23,009 bases of DNA, from positions 1 through 23,009 of the forward strand of contig JAQBCT010000242.1 of NCBI GenBank assembly GCA_032124855.1, written 5' to 3'. The notes under the pieces were generated by a model. It saw only the letters and a list, made by a program, of their open reading frames with translations. It did no database searches and was not told the origin of the DNA. Position 1 is the first letter of the stretch. Every line of letters begins with the position of its first letter. The position numbers and the translations under genes were made by a program. Shown here one piece after another: positions 14,982-21,846 of this stretch. Source of the DNA: DATJGR01 sp032124855 (lineage in GTDB: Bacteria > Pseudomonadota > Gammaproteobacteria > Pseudomonadales > Azotimanducaceae).

Positions 14982-15823
14982 CGCCCTCGTTCGGACGCGG
15001 CGCGGCAACCGTCACCTCTATCGTTCTGATCGCAACACTTGTGCTGGCCTGGTGGGGCGAGTTGGATGCCGCGGCGACCAACCGCACACAGGCGGCGCTG
15101 CAGCGCGCGCTCGTGACCTACGCACTCACCCGCACACTCAACGGCATCATCTCCGTCGCACAGGGCACCGAACTCGCATTTCAACCCGCCGGTGTGGGGG
15201 TGGTACTTGCACCTGGCGAAATTCTCGATCCACTGAACGATCTCGTTGAGCAGTTTTCAACCTTGACGTTGCTGGCGGCTACGTCACTTGGCCTGCAGAT
15301 CATGCTGGGGCAGATGTTTGCGACGCCGCTGGTCAATGGTGTGGTGTCGGTGGCTATCGCGTTCAGCCTGGTGCTGTTGTGGTGGACGCCTCAGCGCTTT
15401 GCGAATGCGCGCCCCGTGGTGCTGCGCCTGACGGCCTCACTCATTTTCCTGCGCTTCGCCATCGCAGCAGCAACACTGGCCACCGGATACGTCAACGAAC
15501 ACTTTCTGACACCGCGCGAGACCGCATCGGTGGCTTACCTGTCCCAGACCAGCACCAACATCGAATCGTCCACCACGTCCACCGCCGCACCGGCAAGTAC
15601 GCCCGACTCGATCCTGGATCGCCTGAATCAGTTCATCGATGACCAGCGCCAGGCTCTGGATATCGAACGGCGCCTGAGCAATCTCAAGCAGGAAGCCGAG
15701 ACGGCGGTCGAAGAGGTGGTGAACCTGATTGTGGTGTACATCATCGAGACGTTGCTCTTACCCCTCGGTTTTCTTGTTGTCGGCTGGGCATTGGTGCAGC
15801 AGGCCTGGCGCCGGATTACCTGA
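14978..15823 (+). CDS. Uncharacterised inner-membrane protein, second gene of the pair
   Basis: A 281-residue membrane protein that I cannot assign. Hydrophobic segments lie at about 11-27, 93-115, 117-136, 152-170 and 247-272. A long extracytoplasmic-looking or amphipathic stretch (28-92) follows the first helix, with the conspicuous sequence AQGTELAFQPAGVGVVLAPGE. Residues 189-212 are a Ser/Thr/Pro-rich linker and 210-246 are predicted by eye to be a charged coiled coil (DRLNQFIDDQRQALDIERRL) leading into the last helix. The GTG start at 14978 sits in the upstream stop codon, so the pair is translationally coupled. No transport motif, ATPase or catalytic signature is visible. A scaffold or sensor-like role would be pure speculation. 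Confidence 0.75.
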   Translation: MTPSFGRGAATVTSIVLIATLVLAWWGELDAAATNRTQAALQRALVTYALTRTLNGIISVAQGTELAFQPAGVGVVLAPGEILDPLNDLVEQFSTLTLLAATSLGLQIMLGQMFATPLVNGVVSVAIAFSLVLLWWTPQRFANARPVVLRLTASLIFLRFAIAAATLATGYVNEHFLTPRETASVAYLSQTSTNIESSTTSTAAPASTPDSILDRLNQFIDDQRQALDIERRLSNLKQEAETAVEEVVNLIVVYIIETLLLPLGFLVVGWALVQQAWRRIT

Positions 15824-15891
15824 GTCCAATTCGGGCTCCCGGGCGCTGCCGTGCCGTTTTACGCACGCACATCGCTGCTTCCGGGGGCCGC

Positions 15892-15912
15892 TGCGAATAG
15901 TTAACATACGCA
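15892..15912. promoter_or_regulatory. Imperfect dyad and weak -10 upstream of argC
   Basis: TGCGAATA at 15892-15899 and ATACGCA at 15906-15912 form an imperfect inverted repeat around GTTAAC, ending 16 bases before the argC ATG. TAACAT within it could serve as a -10. This would be a sensible place for an arginine-responsive operator, but it does not match the enterobacterial ARG box well. Confidence 0.3.
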
Positions 15913-15928
15913 GTTTTCTTGCGGGGCC

Positions 15929-16891
15929 ATGGGGCGTATGCAACGGGTATTCATCGACGGTCAAGCCGGGACCACAGGTCTCGAGATCGCTGCGAGGCTG
16001 CGCGCGCGGCGTGATATCGCGTTGCTGGAAATCGACGATGCCCAGCGCAAGGATCCAGCGCGCCGCAGGCAGTTGCTCAATGAGGCCGATCTGGTACTGC
16101 TTTGCCTGCCCGACGACGCCGCCCGGGAAGCGGTGACGTTGCTCACCAATCCCGCCACCAAGGTGCTGGATGCGAGCAGCGCGCATCGTGTCGCGCCGGA
16201 CTGGGTATATGGCATGGCCGAACTCGCGCCGGGTCAGCGAAGCGCCATTGCCGGTGCACATCGTGTCAGCAACCCCGGCTGTTATCCCACAGGATTCATT
16301 CTCTCGGTGCGCCCGCTGCTCGAAGCCGGCCTGCTGCTGCACACCCAACCCCTGTCTGTGCACGCGGTTTCCGGCTATTCGGGTGGCGGCCGGACGATGA
16401 TCGATGCCTATCGGCAATGCGAAGCGCGCGGCGGATCCGGCGTGCAGCCGACCAAGACGTATGGCCTGACGCTCGAGCACAAGCATGTCCCGGAGATGCA
16501 TCAATATTCGCTGTGCGCGCAGCGGCCGCTGTTTACGCCGAGCGTGGGTCACTACTACAAGGGCATGCTGGTACATGTGCCGCTCGCCAATGCATGGATC
16601 GCCGATGGCGCGGGTGCCTCAGAGGTACATGCGACACTCGTGCAGCGCTACGCAGCCGAACCGTGCGTCAATGTCCTGCCACTCGGCGCGGCCGATGCGC
16701 TGGAGCAGGGCTACCTTTCTCCCGAGGCGGCGAACGACACCAACCGCATCGACATGATGGTTTTCGGCAGCGACACCCACACATTGCTCGTTACCCGCTA
16801 CGACAATCTCGGCAAGGGTGCTGCTGGCGCAGCCATCCAGAATCTCAATCTCATGCTTGGTTTCGACGAGCTGTGCGGACTGACGACATGA
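15929..16891 (+). CDS. argC: N-acetyl-gamma-glutamyl-phosphate reductase, type 2
   Basis: Third step of arginine biosynthesis: NADPH reduction of N-acetylglutamyl phosphate to the semialdehyde. The 320-residue length and the start RVFIDGQAGTTGLEI identify the shorter, type 2 form rather than the type 1 form of E. coli (about 334-345 residues). The nucleotide-binding glycine loop is DGQAGTTG (10-17). The catalytic cysteine is Cys118 in SNPGCYPTG, followed by SGYSGGGRTMI and the KHVPEMHQY segment typical of this form. ATG at 15929 is used here; ATG at 15938 (MQRVFIDGQ) is an equally plausible start. Its TGA overlaps the ATG of the aminotransferase gene. No other arg gene is in the window. Confidence 0.94.
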   Translation: MGRMQRVFIDGQAGTTGLEIAARLRARRDIALLEIDDAQRKDPARRRQLLNEADLVLLCLPDDAAREAVTLLTNPATKVLDASSAHRVAPDWVYGMAELAPGQRSAIAGAHRVSNPGCYPTGFILSVRPLLEAGLLLHTQPLSVHAVSGYSGGGRTMIDAYRQCEARGGSGVQPTKTYGLTLEHKHVPEMHQYSLCAQRPLFTPSVGHYYKGMLVHVPLANAWIADGAGASEVHATLVQRYAAEPCVNVLPLGAADALEQGYLSPEAANDTNRIDMMVFGSDTHTLLVTRYDNLGKGAAGAAIQNLNLMLGFDELCGLTT

Positions 16892-18192
16892 CTCAGCCGC
16901 TGTTGCAGCACACGTCCGAACGGCTGCGCGAACGCGCGTGCGAACTCGAGGCGCGCCTGGATCAACTCCAGGCCCAAGGTCTCAAACTCGACCTCACACG
17001 CGGTAAGCCGGCCAGCGATCAACTGGCCCTGTCAAACGAGTTGGACGGCATTCTCGGCGCCGACTATCGCCTGGCCGATGGCAGCGACGCACGCAACTAC
17101 GGATCGCTGCTGGGCATCCCCGAAGCGCGTGCGCTGGGCGGTGAACTGCTCGATGCGCCACCCGAGTGTGTAATCGCCGGTGGCAACTCGAGCCTGAGCC
17201 TCATGCATCTCGTGCTGGATACTGCGCTTCGAACCGGCTTGTGGGGTGCTGGCAGCGCGTGGTGCGAGGCGGCCGCAGCGGCTGGCGGACGCATCAAATT
17301 TCTGTGTCCCGTGCCGGGCTACGACCGGCATTTCACCATTTGTGACGCCCTGGGCATCGAAATGATCGCGGTGCCGATGAACGATGCGGGCCCCGACATG
17401 GATGCAGTGGAACATCACGTCTCACGCGATCCGCTGATCAAGGGCATCTGGTGTGTGCCGAAGTATTCCAATCCGACGGGCTGCGTCTATTCCGATGCCG
17501 TGACCGCGCGCATCGCCACACTCCCCCGGCAGGCGGGCCCGAATTTTCTCGTGATGTGGGACAACGCCTACGCGGTGCACGATCTTGTCATTCCTGCACC
17601 GCGCCTGCGCAGCCTCACGCCGCTGCTCGCGGATGCCGGCACCATGGAAAACGCCGTGCTGTTCGCATCCACATCGAAGATCACGTTTGCCGGCGCCGGT
17701 GTTGCATTTCTGGCCAGCGGTGGAGGCGTCATCACGGCCCTCGAACACGCCATGAGCGCCATGACAATCGGCCCCGACAAGGTCAATCAGCTGCGCCATG
17801 CGCGCTTTTTGGACGGCCGCCTGGAAGCGCATATGCAACGCCATGCGGCGTTGATCCGACCCAAATTCGATGCAGTGCTGGAGCGACTGGAAGCGTCCCT
17901 TGCACCACTGCAGATCGCGGACTGGACGCGCCCCAAAGGGGGCTACTTTATTTCGTTAAACACGCTGCCCGGTATCGCCAAATGCGTGGTTGCCCGCGCC
18001 CGTGCAGCGGGCGTCACGCTGACACCGGCCGGCGCAACCTATCCCGGCGGCCACGACCCCAACGACACCAACATCCGCATCGCGCCGACGTTTCCAAATC
18101 TCGTCGATGTCGAAGCGGCCACGGATATCCTCACGCTGTGTATCGAACTCGAGAGCATCGAGCAGATCCTCACCAGGCGCGGTGTCCATTGA
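16888..18192 (+). CDS. PLP-dependent aminotransferase, aspartate aminotransferase-like (fold type I)
   Basis: A 434-residue class I/II aminotransferase. It begins at the ATG embedded in the argC stop. The substrate-binding entry LTRGKPASDQLALSN (36-50) and NYGSLLGIPEAR (70-81), with KFLCPVPGYDRHF, CVPKYSNPTG (Asn195), WDNAYAVHDL (Asp225) and STSKITFAGAG (PLP lysine Lys264), match the divergent aspartate aminotransferase group described from Corynebacterium glutamicum, not classical AspC. The most likely reaction is aspartate plus 2-oxoglutarate to oxaloacetate plus glutamate. Coupling to argC raises the possibility that it also acts on N-acetylornithine or otherwise feeds glutamate into arginine synthesis; that is inference. 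Rightward reading frames continue upstream inside argC but do not encode aminotransferase sequence. Confidence 0.85.
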   Translation: MTQPLLQHTSERLRERACELEARLDQLQAQGLKLDLTRGKPASDQLALSNELDGILGADYRLADGSDARNYGSLLGIPEARALGGELLDAPPECVIAGGNSSLSLMHLVLDTALRTGLWGAGSAWCEAAAAAGGRIKFLCPVPGYDRHFTICDALGIEMIAVPMNDAGPDMDAVEHHVSRDPLIKGIWCVPKYSNPTGCVYSDAVTARIATLPRQAGPNFLVMWDNAYAVHDLVIPAPRLRSLTPLLADAGTMENAVLFASTSKITFAGAGVAFLASGGGVITALEHAMSAMTIGPDKVNQLRHARFLDGRLEAHMQRHAALIRPKFDAVLERLEASLAPLQIADWTRPKGGYFISLNTLPGIAKCVVARARAAGVTLTPAGATYPGGHDPNDTNIRIAPTFPNLVDVEAATDILTLCIELESIEQILTRRGVH

Positions 18193-18199
18193 TCCCTGC

Positions 18200-18203
18200 G
18201 GAG
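18200..18203 (+). promoter_or_regulatory. Ribosome site supporting the TTG start of rhlB
   Basis: GGAG at 18200-18203 lies six bases before TTG at 18210. No ATG or GTG with comparable support occurs before the conserved Q-motif, so this site decides the start. Confidence 0.6.
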
Positions 18204-18209
18204 TAACCA

Positions 18210-19406
18210 TTGACCGATCCAGACTGGACTCTCGACCAATTCGACGTTCCCGAAACGGATGACCGAGATCGTTTTCACGACTTCGCATTGCCATTACCGA
18301 TCATGCATGGCATCGCCGATCTCGGCTTTCAGTACTGCACGCCCATTCAAAGCGAGGTGCTGCCCTACAGCCTCGCCGACTACGACGTCACCGGGCAGGC
18401 GCAGACGGGCACCGGAAAAACAGCCGCTTTTCTGCTCACCATTCTCGCGCAGCACTGGGAACGGCCGAAGAATCCGCCCAATCGCCACGGTACGCCGCGC
18501 GCACTGGTGCTTGCACCGACGCGCGAACTCGCGATTCAGATTGAACAGGATGGCCGCGATCATGCGAAGTATCTCGATTCTGTCGTCATCAGCGTCGTCG
18601 GCGGCATGGACTTCAACAAGCAACGCGAGCAACTCACCCACGGGCCGGTCGATATCCTGGTGGCCACCCCAGGACGTCTGCTGGATTTCATCAATCGCCG
18701 CGTGATTGACCTCGGTCAGGTTGAAGTGCTGGTCATCGATGAAGCCGATCGGATGCTCGACATGGGATTCATACCCGACGTGCGGCGCATCGTCTACAAG
18801 ACACCGCACAAGCGTCAGCGCCAGACGTTGTTCTTCAGCGCCACGTTCAACGACGACGTGATGCGCCTGGCCAAATCCTGGACGCTCGACCCCGTACATG
18901 TAGCCATCGAACCAGAACGCGTGGCGGTGGATTCGGTGGAACAGAAGTTCTGGCTGGTGTCGGCGCAGAACAAAGGCCGACTGCTGGCGGAAATGGTCGA
19001 GAAGAAGGCACTCACGCGGGTGATGGTATTTGCCAATCGGCGCGACTCGACGCGGAATCTGAACGAGTATCTACGCAAGAAGAACGTGTCCTGCGAAATG
19101 CTCTCGGGCGAGGTGCCGCAGCGCAAGCGGCTGACCACGCTGGATCGATTCAAACAAGGCAAAATCCAGGTGCTGGTAGCCACGGATGTGGCGGGTCGCG
19201 GCATTCATGTCGATGACGTCAGTCACGTGATCAATTTCGATCTGCCCGAGGATCCGGAAGATTATGTGCACCGCATCGGCCGCACAGGACGCGCCGGCGC
19301 AACCGGCATTTCGATCAGCTTCATCTCCGAAGACGATGCATTCAATCTGCCGGCCATCGAGGAATTTCTGGGTCATCGCGTGGAATGCACGCAGCCGGAG
19401 GTCTAG
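18210..19406 (+). CDS. rhlB: DEAD-box RNA helicase RhlB
   Basis: ATP-dependent RNA helicase that in gammaproteobacteria unwinds RNA for the RNase E degradosome. The 398-residue protein carries the F/Q-motif (Phe23 or so, CTPIQ 43-47), Walker A AQTGTGK (64-70), PTREL (103-107), DEAD (177-180), SAT (210-212) and HRIGRTGR (354-361). The acidic N-terminus with an FHDF block and the LLDFINRRVIDLGQVEVLVIDEADRMLDMGF segment are RhlB-like. The C-terminus stops soon after the helicase core at LGHRVECTQPEV, without the Arg-rich extension of the E. coli protein (421 residues). The start is TTG at 18210. The TAG stop is part of the next gene's ribosome site. It lies inside an amino-acid biosynthesis operon. 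Confidence 0.93.
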   Translation: MTDPDWTLDQFDVPETDDRDRFHDFALPLPIMHGIADLGFQYCTPIQSEVLPYSLADYDVTGQAQTGTGKTAAFLLTILAQHWERPKNPPNRHGTPRALVLAPTRELAIQIEQDGRDHAKYLDSVVISVVGGMDFNKQREQLTHGPVDILVATPGRLLDFINRRVIDLGQVEVLVIDEADRMLDMGFIPDVRRIVYKTPHKRQRQTLFFSATFNDDVMRLAKSWTLDPVHVAIEPERVAVDSVEQKFWLVSAQNKGRLLAEMVEKKALTRVMVFANRRDSTRNLNEYLRKKNVSCEMLSGEVPQRKRLTTLDRFKQGKIQVLVATDVAGRGIHVDDVSHVINFDLPEDPEDYVHRIGRTGRAGATGISISFISEDDAFNLPAIEEFLGHRVECTQPEV

Positions 19407-19410
19407 GAGG
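19404..19410 (+). promoter_or_regulatory. Shine-Dalgarno of the Nit gene fused to the rhlB stop codon
   Basis: TAGGAGG at 19404-19410 contains the rhlB stop TAG and a strong ribosome site, five bases before the ATG at 19416. Termination on rhlB would leave a ribosome over this site, favouring re-initiation. Confidence 0.7.
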
Positions 19411-19415
19411 TCTCG

Positions 19416-20222
19416 ATGCTTGCCGCCGTTGTCCAGATGCGATCGACCCCGGATGTCGCGGCCAATCTGGATTCCGCCGCACAACTGATTGAACGGGCCG
19501 CGCGGCGCGGCGCGCAGTGCGTGCTGCTCCCGGAAGCGTTCGCCTACATTGGTCCGGATGCCGGCAAGCAGGCCATCACCGAATCGTTGCCCGGGGATGG
19601 GCCGATCCTGCGGAGATGTCAGGCACTGGCATCCGAATTCGCAGTGCACCTGGTACTAGGCGGTTTCCACGAACGCTCCGACCAACCCGGCCGTGCGTAC
19701 AACACCTGCGTGCATCTCGACCCTGCGGGCACCATCGTCAATGCGTACCGCAAGATTCATCTGTTCGATGTCGATCTGGCCGACGGTACCCGCTTGAACG
19801 AATCCGATCGAACCATCCCCGGTGTGGAGATCGTGGTGACGCCCACGCCCTTTGGGCCGCTGGGCCTCAGTATCTGCTACGACGTGCGCTTTCCGGCGCT
19901 GTACCAGCAGCTGGTGGACAAAGGCGCGCTGGCCCTGACGGTGCCGAGCGCGTTCACCCTGTCCACGGGCAAGGACCACTGGCACGTGCTGTTGCGCGCG
20001 CGCGCCATCGAATGTCAGGCCTACGTGCTGGCACCGGCACAGTGGGGCCATCACCACGGCAGCCGCACTTCTTATGGGCACGCGCTGATTGCGGATCCGT
20101 GGGGCTGCATCATCGCGGAGTGCGGCGAAGGCGACGGGCTGGCCATCGCCGAGCTCGACGTCGCTGTGGTGGCCGACGCGCGCACCCGACTGCCGAGTCT
20201 GCAACACCGACGCGTGAAGTGA
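19416..20222 (+). CDS. Carbon-nitrogen hydrolase, Nit1/YbeM type (probable deaminated glutathione amidase)
   Basis: Nitrilase-superfamily amidase of 268 residues, probably cytoplasmic. The Glu-Lys-Cys triad is visible: Glu40 in LLPEAFAY, Lys113 in YRKIHLFDVD and Cys154 in SICYDVRFP. The sequence YRKIHLFDVDL and the RTSYGHALIADPWG block are typical of the Nit1/YbeM branch. In that branch the enzyme hydrolyses deaminated glutathione, a product of transaminases acting on glutathione by mistake, to 2-oxoglutarate and cysteinylglycine. The genes before rhlB and after this one are both aminotransferases, which fits. The main alternative is an omega-amidase (Nit2). It starts nine bases after rhlB with an excellent ribosome site and ends 22 bases before hisC. 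Confidence 0.87.
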   Translation: MLAAVVQMRSTPDVAANLDSAAQLIERAARRGAQCVLLPEAFAYIGPDAGKQAITESLPGDGPILRRCQALASEFAVHLVLGGFHERSDQPGRAYNTCVHLDPAGTIVNAYRKIHLFDVDLADGTRLNESDRTIPGVEIVVTPTPFGPLGLSICYDVRFPALYQQLVDKGALALTVPSAFTLSTGKDHWHVLLRARAIECQAYVLAPAQWGHHHGSRTSYGHALIADPWGCIIAECGEGDGLAIAELDVAVVADARTRLPSLQHRRVK

Positions 20223-20244
20223 GGCGGCAACCACAGTCCAATCC

Positions 20245-21333
20245 ATGAGCTACGAACGCGACAGCATCCACCGCATGCACGGCTATACCTGGGGTGAACA
20301 ACCCGAGGGCGACGACGTCATCAAGCTCAATACCAACGAAAATCCCTACCCGCCGAGTCCGGCCGTTGCGGCGGCGTTGCAGCACTTCGACACGGTGTCG
20401 TTGCGGCGCTACCCGCAGCCCACCGCAGACCGGTTCCGCGATCTGGCTGCAACACACCATGGCATTTCGCGGGATCAGATCATCGTGACCAACGGTGGCG
20501 ATGAGTTGCTGCGACTGGCGTTCACCACATTCATGGATGCCGGCGATGTATTCGGTACAACCGACCCTGGCTATTCACTCTACCCGGTACTTGCGGATAT
20601 CCAGGGCTGCCAGGCGCTCGAAGTACCACTGACGGAAACCTGGGCGCTGCCGCGCGATTTCGCCGCGCGCCTCAATGATGCCGGCGCGCGACTCGCCTGC
20701 ATCGTGAATCCCCACGCCCCCACCGGCGTACTGACCAACGTAGATGTGATCGGAACCATTGCCAACGAATTCTCAGGCGTGCTGCTGGTGGATGAGGCCT
20801 ACGTCGATTTCGTGGATCCGGCATTACGCCACGACGCCATCAACCTGGTGCGTGCCTTCGACAACGTGCTGCTGCTGCGCACACTGTCAAAAGGCCATTC
20901 ACTGGCCGGCCTGCGATTCGGCTACGGCATGGGAGCGGCGGAACTGATCGCGCCAATGCTCACGAAAACCCGCGACAGTTACAACATTGATGCAATCGCC
21001 CAGACATTGGCCTGCGCGGCATTTGAAGATCAGACCTATGCAGCCGACAACGCATCGCGTGTGCGGGCGGAGCGGCGGCGGCTGCGTGATGGCCTGCGTG
21101 CGCGCGGCTTCATCGTCCCTGCCTCGCAGAGCAACTTCGTGTTGGCCGGTCTCGCACCAGAGGCACCGCACACCGCGGCTGCGCTGTACGAGGCCCTCAA
21201 ACAGCGCGGCATTCTCGTGCGCTATTTCGCCCTGCCGCGCCTCACGGACAAGCTGCGCATCACTGTCGGCACGCCGCAGCAGAACGATGCCTTGCTCGAT
21301 GGCATCGATGCGTGTTTGACGAACCCACCCTGA
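20245..21333 (+). CDS. hisC: Histidinol-phosphate aminotransferase
   Basis: PLP enzyme converting imidazole-acetol phosphate and glutamate to histidinol phosphate in histidine biosynthesis. The 362-residue length fits. Visible motifs are LNTNENPYPPSP (28-39), the VTNGGDELLRL PLP-phosphate region (81-91), CIVNPHAPTG (152-161), LLVDEAYVDF (180-189) and the PLP lysine Lys216 in LRTLSKGHSLAGLRFGYG. The C-terminal RYF and LRITVGT segments bind substrate phosphate in the family. The remaining his genes are not in the window, so this is a stand-alone hisC, a situation that often allows a second role on aromatic amino acids. The ribosome site is weak (GAGG is too far upstream at 20221-20224), suggesting coupling with the preceding gene. 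Confidence 0.94.
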   Translation: MSYERDSIHRMHGYTWGEQPEGDDVIKLNTNENPYPPSPAVAAALQHFDTVSLRRYPQPTADRFRDLAATHHGISRDQIIVTNGGDELLRLAFTTFMDAGDVFGTTDPGYSLYPVLADIQGCQALEVPLTETWALPRDFAARLNDAGARLACIVNPHAPTGVLTNVDVIGTIANEFSGVLLVDEAYVDFVDPALRHDAINLVRAFDNVLLLRTLSKGHSLAGLRFGYGMGAAELIAPMLTKTRDSYNIDAIAQTLACAAFEDQTYAADNASRVRAERRRLRDGLRARGFIVPASQSNFVLAGLAPEAPHTAAALYEALKQRGILVRYFALPRLTDKLRITVGTPQQNDALLDGIDACLTNPP

Positions 21334-21353
21334 ACCCACTTCGGAGATGATCA

Positions 21354-21830
21354 ATGGCAGCTTCAACGAAATGCAAAAGCCTGGTGCGCGCCTCCGATAT
21401 TGCCAACATGCCCATCCAGTCGCGCGTGCATCAGTTCAACACAAACGCTTTGCGTCTGACGCGCACTCTGTCTGACGTGGTCGGGCTGCAGCGTCTTGGC
21501 GTGCACCTGGTGCGTCTGGAATGCGGCCGCGAAAGCACGCAGTGCCACTATCACGATGCGTCCGAAGAATTTCTCTACGTACTCGAGGGGCGCGGCATCG
21601 CCGAGATCGGCGACGAATCCTTCGAAGTCGGTCCCGGAGACTTTATGGGATTCACTGCGCCGTCGGCGCCGCATACGCTGACGAATCCATTCCAGGAAGT
21701 CCTCGTCTATCTGATGGCGGGCGAGCACAATCCCGACGATGTGGTGCACTACCCCCGCATCCGTCGCACCATGATCAAGGGCCCGGGTCCGCGCCACTGG
21801 GTCGACTGGGACGATCTGCACGAGGTTTGA
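21354..21830 (+). CDS. Cupin-domain protein
   Basis: Single-domain cupin of 158 residues, probably cytoplasmic. Motif 1 holds His65, His67 and Glu71 or Glu72 (QCHYHDASEEFLYVLEGRG), motif 2 holds His107 (GDFMGFTAPSAPHTLTN), which together would bind one metal ion. The C-terminal tail ends in GPGPRHWVDWDDLHEV, Trp-rich and likely packing on the barrel. No helix-turn-helix precedes the cupin, so it is not a cupin-type regulator. GGAG at 21342-21345 supports the ATG at 21354. It follows hisC by 20 bases and is the last gene of the rightward run. Enzymes, sugar-binding proteins and storage proteins share this fold, so I give no specific activity. Confidence 0.85.
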   Translation: MAASTKCKSLVRASDIANMPIQSRVHQFNTNALRLTRTLSDVVGLQRLGVHLVRLECGRESTQCHYHDASEEFLYVLEGRGIAEIGDESFEVGPGDFMGFTAPSAPHTLTNPFQEVLVYLMAGEHNPDDVVHYPRIRRTMIKGPGPRHWVDWDDLHEV

Positions 21831-21844
21831 GCAAAGCCTTGCTC
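21829..21844. terminator. Small hairpin between convergent genes
   Basis: GAGCAA (21829-21834) and TTGCTC (21839-21844) form a perfect 6-base stem with a 4-base loop in the 16-base gap between the cupin and ABC-F stops. No T-tract follows on either strand, so termination here would be weak at best. Confidence 0.3.
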
Positions 21845-21846
21845 GA

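Noticed and set aside
16102..18192. Reading frame of nearly 700 codons covering argC and the aminotransferase
   Set aside because: The first 262 codons overlap argC in another frame and are Arg-rich without family similarity; the real gene begins at the ATG at 16888.
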